DNA of 64,000 nt, taken from the NCBI GenBank assembly GCA_949130495.1, contig OX422216.1, forward strand, positions 101,935,967-101,999,966. The letters run 5' to 3'. Below, in pieces: positions 33,842 to 44,845 of the stretch; the stretch's first letter is position 1, and every line of letters starts with the position of its first letter. The notes under the pieces were generated by a model. It searched no databases. It was given only the letters and a program-made list of their open reading frames with translations, and was not told where the DNA came from. This DNA is from Sambucus nigra. Lineage: Eukaryota; Streptophyta; Magnoliopsida; Dipsacales; Adoxaceae. Both the position numbers and the translations under genes were made by a program.

Positions 33842-35864
33842 CTATTGGTCGACCTCGATCTTCTCTTTAGGAGCTGGGTCTTTTATCTTGCTAGCAACGA
33901 CTTCACTCGGCTCTGCCCCAAGTGTTGTGGCATCGGCAGCAGGAGTGATAGGAACATCAGAAGCAGGAGCAACAAGTTGGTTGATAGTTGGGTTTTCTTC
34001 ATTAACAACGGGTTTGGGGCCAGGGTTGTGGTCGCCAAATAGGGGAGAATCAGTAAAAACTCCCGCAGCAACCAAGGCTAGATCCCAACCTTTTTTAAAG
34101 TTCGCCCGACAGATGTATTCAATTTACTTCTCAACATCTTCATAGGTTATTTCTCAGCCCTCGTTGTACCTCTTCTCCCTAACCGTAGCCGCCTCTGCCT
34201 CAAGGCTCGTCACCTTCTCAGTGAGCTTCGTATTCTCGTTGGTGACGACAAACTTTCCAGTCACTACCAACTCGTAAGCCTCATGAAGCTCCTCAGTTCC
34301 TTGGCCACCCAGACCCTCTCCTTGGCGAACGAGGCCTCAACTGCTGTAAGAGCTTTCTAGAAGACTTCTGGGACTCTTATGCAGTCTTCAGGATCTCCTC
34401 GAGCTCAGTATTCCTCCTTGCCAACCCATCTCGACTTCAGCGAAGGACGGTATAGTCAGATAAAAACTACAAAGAGAAACAGGTATAAGGAAAACGACGA
34501 GAAGAGCTAAAATAAATAACAAAAAAAGATAGCCTTACCAAAGCAAGCCCCTGATCTGCCTTCAGGGATAACTGGTTTGGACCCATTTTTGGGGACCGCT
34601 CGCGGTACCAGGGAAGCCTGTGTCTTATTTATTCTTTTCTCTACCCTCCTTCTCTCCTCTTCCTTCTTCTTCTTCTCCTCTTCTCTTTTTCTATCTTCCT
34701 CTTTCTTTATCTCCCTCTCCCTCCTCTCTTCTTCTCTCCTTTTTCTCTTCAGCTATTCTCATGAGTTGCTGTCTAAGAACCACTAGCATTGTCCCCAGGC
34801 TTGGTCCTTTAGATCTTCAGCCTGTTCGATAATAGAACGTTATCATCATCATCAAGAATCAAGTTCTTCCTTCTTAGAGGATCCATATCTTCCTCGTTAG
34901 AACTCTCCGACTCGAAACTAGATAAACTAGAACCTTTCTCTCTAGACCTCTCTCCACCAGACTCCTCTTTGCTAGATTCCTCCGCACCAAACCCTGCCTC
35001 ACCTCTAGCAGCACCAGACTCTAAGCTGCTCCCCTCCTCCTCGTCTAGCTCGATAGGTTTAAGTGCACCTGCTTCCTCCTCTTCCTCCTCTAGAACATCA
35101 AGATGAGGAATAGAGTCAACTGGATGGGCGATGAAGCTAGAGGTGGTGTTCTTGTATTCCAACAAGAAAGTAACCGACCTGGGATGCTCACCCTCCATAA
35201 TAGAGTCTCTTATATTCCAGGCCTTGAGCAACTCAGCAGCACGGATCTCGTGGAGAGCTGGCTTCTGGTTCTTGGACTTTGTTGAAAAATAAAAAAGAAA
35301 ACATCAGAGGAAGAACACATTATAACAACAATTAAGTGATAAAGAGATTGAACAACCACTTATATATTCTTCCCCATAAGTAGGAATTCGAGGTCCCCTG
35401 TACCTCGCACCCCCTACTTGAGGAGGGAACTACTAATTCCTTCCTTCAGACCAGTAGTCCTTATGGGAATCAGGTAGATTCACTACGAACACCCTATCCG
35501 AACTACTCTCTTTCAAGTAGAGAAGACCAGAACTAGTATGAGAAAAGGTATAACAAAAATAGATTCCAACTAAGCCTAAGTTAGTGCCATAAAGTTAGTT
35601 TGTCCGGTAAACACCGTTCATTATCTTCCAAACATTTGGAGAACACTGAGATGGGACTATGTCAAAGTACTGCAAAAAATGTAAAAACAAGCGATTTGGG
35701 GGAAAGGTTAAACCCCCTTGAGAAAACAGAAGGATATGAATCTAGTGGCCATTCTCGATATCATGTACATTACAAGGAATAGGGGCACACTCAATATCCA
35801 CCCAGTCAGGGATATTGTAGCATTTCCTTAATTCTACGAGGGATTTGTTATCTATCCTTGCCAT
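33842..35864 (-). pseudogene. Antisense ORF of element C (putative gypsy-type transposon protein)
   Basis: On the strand opposite to pol, a start at 35864 opens MARIDNKSLVELRKCYNIPD. Next comes GGLTFPPNR, FLQYFDIVPSQCSPNVWKI, a pattern seen in the plant family called putative gypsy-type transposon. Further on is an acidic Ser/Glu-rich linker (35231-34809, with LEEEEEEAGALKP), then a predicted coiled coil (TEKVTSLEAEAATVREKRY, about 34240-34160) and a C-terminal part WDLALVAAGVFTDSPLFGD. Stops and shifts break it. Antisense ORFs at this place are known from Tat elements such as Grande. Function is not known. Confidence 0.65.
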
Positions 35865-35869
35865 AAGGA

Positions 35870-36180
35870 AAACCCTAGCTATAGTAGAAAGAAAAATGAC
35901 TAAAGGAAATACACAAAGAGGAGAGACTAAGAACTTACAGTGAAAATAATGACTCTTGAAACGATGGAAAACCACGAGCAAATGAAGACGAGAAGTGAAA
36001 AATAGCTTGAAAATGATGAAGAACAAGCTTGAGTGCAAGAGAAATCTTGGAGAACAAGATATGGCTTGAAAGTGAGAGAATCAATAAGTTGAAGTGATGT
36101 TGAGAATCGTTCAACACCTCGGTTTAAACTCCTCAATGATAGTGCACTCTGATCGAAGAAGATTTACCGCTCAAACTTCC
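35870..36180 (-). promoter_or_regulatory. Possible 5' UTR region of the antisense ORF
   Basis: On the minus strand this stretch is pyrimidine-rich and contains CACTGTAAGTTCTTAG, a donor-like sequence, then CTAGGGTTTTCCTT before the ATG at 35864. This suggests a short leader intron. The promoter itself is not resolved. Confidence 0.35.
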
Positions 36181-36294
36181 TGATAAATGATGATTCATGC
36201 CCTTATCACTTTTATAAACTACAACAGTGCCATTATAAGAGGACCGAAAGGCACCATTTAAAATTTCTGAGCCCAAATTGTGGCCCAAAAAATT

Positions 36295-36305
36295 TTAGGG
36301 GCAAT
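36295..36305 (+). other. Polypurine tract of element C (weak)
   Basis: TTTAGGGGCAAT immediately precedes the 3' LTR start. It is short and imperfect. Confidence 0.5.
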
Positions 36306-36625
36306 TGTGGGTACCTAATGTTGACCAAGCCCAATAAATGAGTCAAGCGAACGGCCCAGATTATGAGCCTTGTATAATAGTTAGAAGGAAAGATATGACC
36401 GATTCTATCCCCAAAATCTCGGAGAGATATTCAAGGGATATAAGGCCAATGTGTTACTTACTAACAGAATTACTTAACTGCATATATATTGTACTCCTGG
36501 CCCAGGGCATAGGGCATGTGAAAAATTGAATTAATAATTATTGGTGTGCGTCTGGTAAACTTGTTTTCAAATACAGTTTTTTGAAAATTTGATAAAATTG
36601 GCAATCACGTATATTTATATTGTAC

Positions 36626-36628
<3 letters not shown>

Positions 36629-36664
<36 letters not shown>
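36629..36664. repeat. (TG)n microsatellite
   Basis: About 16 uninterrupted TG units. Confidence 0.95.
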
Positions 36665-36666
<2 letters not shown>

Positions 36667-36804
36667 GTTAAACTTTATATATATATATATATATATACAT
36701 GATACATGAATGTATACATCTATACATACATTATAAATTATATACATGTACATTTAATATGATGTATTTTGAGGTATATTTAAGGAAACATGATACATGA
36801 ATGT

Positions 36805-36850
36805 ATACATACATACATACATACATACATACATACATACATACATACAT
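36805..36850. repeat. (CATA)n microsatellite
   Basis: About 11 CATA units. Confidence 0.95.
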
Positions 36851-36925
36851 AAATCATAAATTATATACATGTACATTTAATATCATGTATTTTTAGGTAT
36901 ATTTAATGAAGTATGTTGGGAAGTT

Positions 36926-36929
<4 letters not shown>

Positions 36930-37001
<72 letters not shown>
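36930..37001. repeat. (TA)n microsatellite
   Basis: About 36 TA units without interruption. Confidence 0.95.
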
Positions 37002-37003
<2 letters not shown>

Positions 37004-37630
37004 GATATTGCATGTATAATTCACTATAAAATTATATACATACATAAATTGATAATATTTTTTAATACATATGTACTATATGTATATTTTATATTATTCC
37101 ATACAATAATAATACATATATAAAACTATATATAAGTATCATGTATCTATTGATAATATTATTTAACTTTACATTATTCCATACGTAATTTTGTGTACAT
37201 GTACATATATATTTTTACCTATAAGAATTACACACATATTTATGTATGTATATAATATATTAAGGTATAACTACATTAAAATATTAAGAATGGATAATTT
37301 TGAGTTGAAAAATAAAAAACAGAAGTTATAAAACACCCTACATCTGTTTTCTGAAAAACTTTATTATATCACAAAAATATTATAATTCCGTGTTTAAAAA
37401 TAGGTTGCCAAACGCAGATTCTTATCAGAATTGTATTTAAACACAAAAAATAGAATTATATTTTCAAACCAAAGAGGCCCTAAATAAGAACAGTAGACCT
37501 ATTCGTGGGTGTAGGCAATTTTTCAAACCACATATATTCTTGTGTTGTGTGATTGCTGCTATTTTTTTTATTCCGGTGATTGTTTTCCTTTCATAAATTA
37601 TTTGTGTTGAGATTTTTGTCACCACAGTAA

Positions 37631-37712
37631 GGGTCGATTGAACGATCGGGAATCTCATTCAAACGACAATGAGTAGTCATTAGAACGACCTCGGGTCTGG
37701 TTCGAACAACTT
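37631..37712 (+). repeat. TTCGAA-type palindrome block, A 3' LTR
   Basis: Motifs TCGATTGAACGATCG, ATTCAAACGAC, ATTAGAACGACC and GGTTCGAACAAC occur in this order. They are more degenerate than in the 5' LTR (294-368). Confidence 0.7.
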
Positions 37713-38200
37713 TTGGGAATACTTGACAGTTCGTTGTCATTGAGAATTGTCCTGCGATTTTTTCGTGAACTAAAAAGATTAATGGGTGTTTGTGAATTGC
37801 CCTGGGATTTCTTCGTGGGTAGAAGGACTAAAAGAATTAATTGGTGTTTGTGATTTGGCCTAAGATTCCTTTGTGGTTTAAAAGGAATTAATTAGTGGAA
37901 TATTAAAGGGAGGTTAATACCTAGGATATTGAGAGATAGTTATTAAGAAGTATTAAATTGGAAAAATGTGTCAAAACTATTTACGAGAATTTGTGTGATA
38001 AATTCTAAAAGGTTAGGATACGAGCCAAGGGAGTGAGTCCGGGCATTTTTGTTCAGTGACACAATTTTTATAAATTAATTAATGCGTAATTAATTAAATT
38101 AAGAGTCTGGGAATTTGACTCGGGTAGTAAGGGTTAGTGCCACAGGGCTAGGCACGGGTTAACCGGTCCAAATAGCTTAAATATATGCGGTGATTGTGTA

Positions 38201-38202
<2 letters not shown>

Positions 38203-38248
<46 letters not shown>
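38203..38248. repeat. (TA)n microsatellite
   Basis: TA tract at the place where the 5' LTR of A has a TA/TG tract. Confidence 0.95.
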
Positions 38249-38252
<4 letters not shown>

Positions 38253-40009
38253 GTGCTTTATAAATATTGGTGTGAATAATATTTATAGGAATACATACCT
38301 CTCTAGTGCTATCACAGGAGGTTACGCGATGTGGGTGAATCCCCTGGCTACAGAACCCAGGGCGAGTATAATCCCCAGGTCATAGCATCCATTATTTTAT
38401 ATTGTGATTATTTTCGGGGTGAGACACTTTGGGTATGATTCGGTCTCACAACCGGAGAACTATGATCGCCTCCGTTATGCTTATTTTTATTTTTCAGATT
38501 CGGTGAGCTAACCGTCTCGGGGTCTTCGGGTGAATTGAGTATATTTAGGGTGCTAGCATTTTAGAGAAAACATCCGGTGAGTTCTTACTCGAGAGGATGG
38601 ATATATATACGACATGTGTGTGAATATTGTAATATAATTACACGTATAAGATGGTGTAGATAATTATATACGGGTGGAATACATGAAGTGAAATTATATT
38701 TATTACATACGTATATAATAGAGTAGGTATTTATACGGGTGAATTACATGAAGAAAAATGGTATTAATTGTATAGTGAGACTATTTATATACGGGTGAAT
38801 TACAAATGATTAATTATGTTAATGCGATAAATAACTTATGAAGTAAAAGTACGACTTTCTCGGGCTAGAGTAAGATATCAGGAAGTTTTCATAATAAGGT
38901 TAGTTAGACGGGGCATATAAATAGGAGGGTTAGGAAGAAATCATTAGGTGTGCACTTTAGATGAGGGGTGAGTAGTATCTCAAGGGAGTGCGACACTAGG
39001 TTAAATATGAAGAGCATTCATGCATTTTAAATGTTGCATTTTTATCACTTGCAAAATATTTTTTTTTAAATTTGAGCTCTGACCCGTACATGCAAAACAA
39101 TATTTTCAAAACCTTTTAGGTGTCTAGCCATAGGGATGAAAAGTTTAATGATATGTTCCAGGGATGCATACTTGAAGCATGTGTGGATGCTTGTAGGGAT
39201 TCATTAGACGATTCAGTTGTTCATTCCTAGAGTAGGATCTATTTTTGGTATTTCATTTGGGCATGTTGCCCCCAGCTATTTCATTTATTTTAGTCAAACT
39301 TTGTTTTCAGGTTATTATTCTGTTGGATTATTATTTGGAATTTATAGTCGATGGTTTATTTTGCAAGTCTTTTATTTATTTATTCAGTCTTGATTTAGAT
39401 CAGTGATTGTGTGAATGATTTGTAACAACCCTCGCTTTTAAGAGACTCGTTTTATATTAATTTACCGCATGAAGTAATTATATAAAATGTTGGAACTAGA
39501 GTAAATATTAATTCAATGAGTTGAAAGTTAATATTTACTAGATTGTTGCATATTTGTTGTATGTGTAAGTAAATATCATCATGCTGCGTGTTTTATAGTG
39601 TCATGTGTTCTAAATGACATTATAGTTTTAATGAAACCGGAACTTAAAATGAATTATAAAATTATCGGATGCCATTTTAGAGGGCGTAGTCAGTCCCGGA
39701 ATGTGCGAGACAGTCAAAATAAGTGCCATATTGTATTTTTAGGTTCCGGGCACTTTTGACGGGTTTTAACTTAAATGTGTAGGTACGAGTCATTTTTATA
39801 GAGCATTAGCATTTTTAAGTTGGATGTGTTAACCCCCGATTTTTAGTCTTCTAAACCCCCTAATTTCCTTATTATATGTCTTAAACATAGAGAGAAAAAA
39901 AAAAGAGAGAAAGGGAGAGGAAGAAAAAAAGAGGAGAAAGAAGAGAGATTTGGAGATTCAACATTGGGATTGCTTCTACCAAGAGAAAATCTGAGATTTA
40001 TACTTCAAG

Positions 40010-41735
40010 GCAAGTTTTCTACTTGCTAATATATGATTTAAGATGAGTAAATTGTGTGATAGTTGTGTATTAACATTTATGGATCAAAAATGGAATTTAT
40101 GGTGTTTTAAACCTAATCTTAGTTTGTGATGATGAAATTGTGGGTTTTAGTAGTTAATAATCATGTAGGGTGATTTGGGGTAGTTTAATGTAGTTGGATG
40201 TGTGTAAAAATGGAAGAGATTTGAGTTTTGTGGAAAAACTAGGGTTCATAACCCGTAACCCATTCTTGGCAAATTCGCAGGGGCGAATCGATTCGGCCCT
40301 AGGGCGAATCGATTCGCTAACGGGTCAGCTTACAGGTCTACAAAACCCGAATCGATTCGGGTTAGGGCCGAATCAATTCGGCCAACTGCATAATGTTGGT
40401 TTTGTCATCCGAATCGATTCGCTTTTGGGCGAATCGATTCGCTGCTTGGGGCGAATCAATTCGGCCCTTGGGCGGATCGATTCAGAATCAGGTTGTTTTT
40501 GAGTTGTTTTTCTAACTCAATTTTTATCCTTTTTCTTTAGGATTAGGACCTAGGGACCTTCTTGTATGAAGTAAACTTAGAGTCCTAGATGAGTGGGGTA
40601 ACTACCCTAGAATATAAATGAATTGTATGGGGTTGTTCCGGGGGTATGCCAATTGATGTTAGGGCATTCGTTTCTTTTAGTTGATTATTATGAGACTAGG
40701 AGTTGTAGTATCATATTGGGAGACTTTAGAAGCTCAATTGAGCTACGTTAGCCTTGACGGTTTACAATAACACCACAAACGAATCTTGGGAGAATAAATT
40801 GAAAGTTATTCATTCATTGAGGTTACAATGATAAGATGTATTAAGTATGGCTCCAGGTAAAATATGAGGTATTTACAAAAATGTAAATGACTATGGTATC
40901 AAATAAAACGAAACATACACATGAAAAAGGGTAAATGAAATGGAAATGGTAACGATTACGGTAAATGATAATTTACTTAATCATGAATATGGTAAATGAT
41001 AATTTACTTAAACACGCCTCTCTAAATGCTATCATAAGGGAAGTTCGCGCGTGAGGTGATGCCCCTGGCTAATGAATGCAGGGTGGATATAGTCCTAGGC
41101 CATATGAGCGATTATTGTATGTTTATGCGCTGGTGAGGTGATTCTGGGTGTGGTCATGACTCTCCCGTAGGCGTATCGCCGCTTCCCGATGTCTTGCGTT
41201 ATTGGTGCCCAGGTTGTCTTGTTTGATAGGCCCTGGAAGATGATAGTCATTTAGGGGCGCGCCCAGTGGGGAAACTCGAAGGGGCGGTCATAGAATCGTT
41301 ATATGTATATGAATGTAACAATTCTTAATCAAGTGGGACTTGATGTATGATAAATGCCATAAAGAGCATAAGGACATGCCACAAAGAGCATATGATAATG
41401 ATGATATTCTTGATAAGGAATGGAAAGCCACAAAGAGCTTATAATTATGATTATATTTCCTGATAAGGAACGAAACTATGAAATGGATTAGTCTTCTTGA
41501 TGAAAGCTTTTAAATTAATGTTAATCATTCTTATTCTCCTGTTTAATTAAATTAGATCTATGATTATTTAAAATGTCTTAGCTTATGCATTAAATTGGGT
41601 AGGTAGATTTTTATTCCTGTTAGTCATGATTTACTGTTCATAACTGTCATACTCTTTATTCATCTGGTGATCATATAAAATCGGGCCCTGACCCGTTCAT
41701 ATTTCTTGTTGTGCATGAATCTTACATCCGCTCAG
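40010..41735 (+). other. Predicted GC-AG intron in solo LTR D
   Basis: Donor TTCAAG|GCAAGTTTTC, branch box TCGGGCCCTGACCCG (CTGAC 41688-41692), then acceptor ATCCGCTCAG|ATTCTTCGCC 43 nt after the branch A. Length 1726 nt. Confidence 0.5.
40283..40490 (+). repeat. CGAATCGATTCG palindrome block, solo LTR D
   Basis: About eight copies of CGAATCGATTCG or one-base variants (CGAATCAATTCG, CGGATCGATTCA) in 208 bp. CCGTAAC occurs just upstream (40253-40259). Confidence 0.9.
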
Positions 41736-42433
41736 ATTCTTCGCCGCAAGGACGCCCATTTTGACTTTTCTATTCTGATGTCTTTGGGGAGTCGTGATAC
41801 TTTACGAATATTACGGGATACTTGGTATAGACGTTTTCATTCTTGTACTCTAGTTATGATCGGGTCTTTTACTCAAGCGTGAGGCCCAAGCTTTTGTAAT
41901 TGTTTAATGTAATGTATTATGTAATTTACTGAACTTGTTTAGTATTATTGTACGAGTCTGTTGACCGACAGCATATTCGATCCCTTATTGTATATTTGAT
42001 GTGTATGTAATATTATATCTTCGGGGTTTCCACTTTCTTTTTAAATTGGGTTGTTTAAATTCTTTCCTTAACTTTAAAACCAAAATTTTTGGCAACTAAT
42101 TTTTCTGAAATATTGAGTGGTTATCCTGTATACTTTTTATTTTGTGGCGATATCCTGAGAATGATTCCATCCATGATTCCTGTTAGATTGGAGTATCAGG
42201 CTGGCCACCCCATATTTTGGTGAGTGGGTTGTCACATGATTTAATTTATATTTTCCCCATGTTGCTTTTGTTCAATAAAAAGATAAAAATTTGGGACTGG
42301 GTTTTTGAATACTAGGTGGTTAGTAAGCTTTAAAAAGTTTTCGACAGTGATGCTAAGAATGAACCAAATGAAAAACCTCTTTTAATTTAATAAAGGACTG
42401 ATCACCCGGTATTCAATTGGGTGGGGTGTCACA

Positions 42434-43285
42434 GTACTTTCTTATAATATGCATGTACTGTCTTGTAATCTGCATGTACTTTCTTATTTTGTGCGTGTAC
42501 TTTCTTGTATTGTGCATGTACTTTAGTGTATTGTGCATGTACTTTGTTGTAATGTCCATGTAATATATTGTAATGTGCATGTAATTTTTAAATCCAATTC
42601 ATTTCTTGTTTTGTTCTTGTACTTTGTTGTTTTTACATGTACTCTTTGATTACTCTGCATGTACTTTGTTTAATCTTCATGTACTTTCACCATATTTGCA
42701 TGTACTTTGTTGTAATTTACATGTACTTTTATTAATTTGCATGTACTTTGTTGTATTTGCATGTATTTTGAACAATAAACAACAATTATGAAACCCAACT
42801 TCATTTCTTATTTTGTGCATGTACTTTGTTATTTTTATATGTACTCTTTGGTTACTCTGCATGTACTTTGTTGTTTATGCATGTATTGTTTTCCCAACAT
42901 GTACTTATATGTCACATGTCCTTTTTTGTAATGTTCATGTACTTTTAATTAATCTGCATGTACTTACATTTAATCTGCATTTACTTTCATTTAATCGGCA
43001 TGTACATTATTGTTTTTGCATGTACTTGCTTGTTTTCGTATGCACATTTTTATATTTGCATGTACTTTGTTGTATTTGTTACATGTACTTTCATCTTATC
43101 TGCATGTACTTTCTTCTTATCTACATGTACTTTTTCGTGTTTCTTACATGTACTTTGTTGTGTTTCTTATATGTACTTTCATCTTATCTACATGTACTTT
43201 CATATAATGAACATGTACTTTTTTGTAATGTGCATGTACTTTCATCTTAATTGTGTGTACTTTGTTTAATCTGCATGTACTTTCA
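42434..43285. repeat. 21-bp minisatellite, unit TGCATGTACTTTGTTGTAATG
   Basis: About 38 to 40 degenerate units of a 21-bp repeat with the invariant core CATGTACTTT. A higher-order duplication of about 200 bp is visible (from about 42592 and about 42789). Because 21 is a multiple of three, it stays open as repetitive ORFs that are not genes. Inverted AAAGTACAT-type copies occur at 43887-43965. Confidence 0.88.
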
Positions 43286-43340
43286 TCACATCATATTTGA
43301 TTAGTCAACACAAAAAAGTAGACATGAAATTTATTTTTCA

Positions 43341-43870
43341 GGAAATAATTCATCAAGATCTCATCAAGAAAACCTTAGAATTGGAGGTTGATCTGAGAAA
43401 AGCAAAGGCTGAGATGAAAATTTTGAACCAAGAAACTAAGAGATGGAAACGGTCCAAAACTCTATGTATAAACCTATACATGAGAGATGAGATCGTAGAG
43501 AAATTTTAGATTCTGATTTTGAGTATAATATGACTGTGAAGAAAAATATTGAGGAACCAAACAAGGTAGTTATAAGAGGAAATAAGAGGGTTGGTGATGC
43601 CACTAAAGGTGAATTTCAAACTAAAAAGAGAAGGAAGCAACCAAAGAGGACAACAACTAAAAATATCAATCATGAAGGGAATGAAAAAGAGACGATAAAT
43701 GTTGAAGAAAAAATCACACCACAACCTTCCAAATGGTATAATAACCCATTCAATCTAGAGTTATCATGTCGCAGAATTCCTGAGCAACGATGCAAAATCC
43801 AAATTAGAGTAATACTACGCAACATTGGAACAAGAGTAAAGTTTCTTTTATACTTCTTGTGTATTGTCAC
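43341..43870 (+). pseudogene. Exon-like relics of an unidentified gene next to the minisatellite
   Basis: A good acceptor TTATTTTTCAG precedes 43341. The first fragment (DLIKKTLELEVDLRKAKAEM) is Lys/Glu-rich and helical; the second (43530-43880) has a basic nuclear-localisation-like KKRRKQPKR and TPQPSKWYNNPFNLELS. I do not recognise the family. Together with the possible Ulp1-like relic downstream it may be a transposon-borne gene whose intron holds the minisatellite. Confidence 0.35.
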
Positions 43871-44454
43871 ATGCAGATAAGTTTAACAAAGTACATACAA
43901 AATACAATAAAGTACATTTATGTTATAGTATAGTACACACACATAAGTAAAAAGTACATGCAGTTATAATTGCATAATATTTCAGCATTAACATCTTCCC
44001 TATCTAAAAATTAAGGAAATTAATGTATGAGGGAGAAATTCGATGGTAGGAAGGGAAGACCTAGAGGAACTATTGGATCTAGTCAAAATCTCAAACCATG
44101 TAAGTCACATTAGCGAGGATCATTCATTTAATATGCTTCATTAAATATCCATACCTTTTTAAATATGTGAAACAGACAATCCTCTGCTTTTCAAAAATTC
44201 TAGAGAAGAGACGAATTAGATAAGGTCTTGTTCATCCAATTACTTACACGTTGAGCACCTACTATTGGGTAAGGAAAATACATCCTAAAAATTCCTGCAT
44301 CACCATCAGATAAATACTATCATAAAATTTTCGACTCCTAATAAATTTATTTAACAGGACATGGTCTAGAGCAATGATGAAATTGGGAAAAATAAGTTCC
44401 TTCTCAAACCCATGTATGAATACTTAGGAAATTATGATATTTAATTCAGTTGTG

Positions 44455-44546
44455 ATATTTTATTCATCCCAATCAGGCACACCAAAAGCCATTTCTCCTT
44501 GCTGGTCATACACAAAAAGAAGCAAAAATCGTTCATGTGGGTTCAT
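44455..44546 (+). pseudogene. Possible Ulp1-type (C48) peptidase relic
   Basis: DILFIPIRHTKSHFSLLVIH resembles the core strand of Ulp1 peptidases, where FIPI is followed by the catalytic His in an HW or HF context. GIVVQETLEFIKTN at about 44668-44709 could be the strand after the catalytic Cys, but no DCG is present. Plant MULE and CACTA elements often carry Ulp1 genes. The match is short and the call is tentative. Confidence 0.3.
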
Positions 44547-44845
44547 TAAGCACGAACACAAACGTAGTCTACTTTTAGGATGCGCAAAAAATGGTTACAC
44601 CATAAATTAAATACATTACCTGTACTTTAGATTTCAAATACACTAACTTTGTTTTCTTTTCACAAGGTATTGTTGTGCAAGAAACTCTGGAATTTATAAA
44701 GACCAATGCACCAGTAATAAAGAATATGAAGAGAATTGAATGAATTGTCGAAATGGTGACAATTGTAGACAAACTCTCTGAAAGTGAAAAGAGCTTAAAA
44801 TGGGTTTTGGAAAATGATCTCGAATTTGACTTCATCATAGATACT

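Larger units (their letters stand above)
36541..37480. mobile_element. AT-rich MITE-like insertion in 3' LTR of C
   Basis: Ends are loosely inverted: GGTGTGCGTCTGGTAAAC on the left against GGGCCTCTTTGGTTTGA read from the right. The flanks are TTA and TAA. The form resembles Tourist/PIF-Harbinger MITEs. The interior is mostly TG, TA and CATA microsatellites. The ends match poorly, so the class is uncertain. Confidence 0.4.
28752..37626 (+). mobile_element. Element C: Tat-lineage Ty3/gypsy element with antisense ORF
   Basis: Both LTR copies start TGTGGGTACCTAATGTTGACC. The element is flanked by GTATG (28747-28751) and GTAAG (37627-37631), one mismatch; the 5' LTR of A has the unoccupied GTAAGGG site. 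The 5' LTR is cut short and joins directly to RT, so the rest of the 5' LTR, PBS, gag and protease are deleted. RT, two RNase H domains and IN are present but broken. A 4.2-kb region between pol and 3' LTR carries an ORF on the opposite strand. Confidence 0.85.
36306..37626 (+). mobile_element. 3' LTR of element C
   Basis: TGTGGGTACC... to ...GTCACCACA, with an AT-rich insert at about 36541-37480. The part after 37484 is missing from the truncated 5' LTR. Confidence 0.8.
28272..39119 (+). other. Predicted GC-AG intron in 3' LTR of A (interrupted by element C)
   Basis: Donor CGG|GCAAGTGG (intron from 28272), CTGAC box at 39079-39083, acceptor CCTTTTAG|GTGTCTAGCC (39118-39119). Without element C the length is about 1968 nt. 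Confidence 0.45.
39421..42236 (+). mobile_element. Solo LTR D
   Basis: 2816 bp from TGTAACAACCCTCGC to GGGTTGTCACA, flanked by exact TSDs TGATT (39416-39420, 42237-42241). No internal region is present, so it arose by LTR-LTR recombination. It is related to but distinct from the E1 LTR (shared TATTGTATTTTTAGGTTCCGGGC-like U3). It contains GA-rich leader (39885-39955), donor, palindrome block and acceptor. Confidence 0.92.
1..42433 (+). mobile_element. Element A: gag-only long-LTR Ty3/gypsy retrotransposon, split by nested insertions
   Basis: The 5' LTR (from before the window to 2773), a primer-binding site, a gag relic (2967-3174 and 25631-26590), a post-gag segment ending in a purine tract, and a 3' LTR (27746-42433) form one element. 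Its parts are separated by E1 (3180-25625), C (28752-37626) and D (39421-42236). No RT, RNase H or integrase is recognisable in the roughly 1.1 kb between the zinc knuckle and the 3' LTR. This is the structure called TR-GAG, a non-autonomous element that would need pol supplied by a relative. Its 5' TSD lies outside the window and cannot be checked. Confidence 0.8.
27746..42433 (+). mobile_element. 3' LTR of element A, split by C and D
   Basis: Runs from TGTAACACCCCG to GGGTGTCACA. Without C (28752-37626) and D (39421-42236) and their duplicated TSDs it is about 2.99 kb. It matches the 5' LTR across the palindrome block, microsatellites, intron acceptor and terminal region. Confidence 0.88.

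Noticed and set aside
34577..34832. Plus-strand Ser/Phe-rich ORFs
   Set aside because: They are shadows of the acidic Glu-rich part of the minus-strand ORF of element C.
42434..42438. GTACT after the 3' LTR as the TSD of element A
   Set aside because: The 5' flank of A lies outside the window, so it cannot be tested.
42606..43269. Long repetitive ORFs rich in MYF, LHVL and ACTF
   Set aside because: They arise because the minisatellite period (21 bp) is a multiple of three and all three forward frames stay open. There is no start context or domain.
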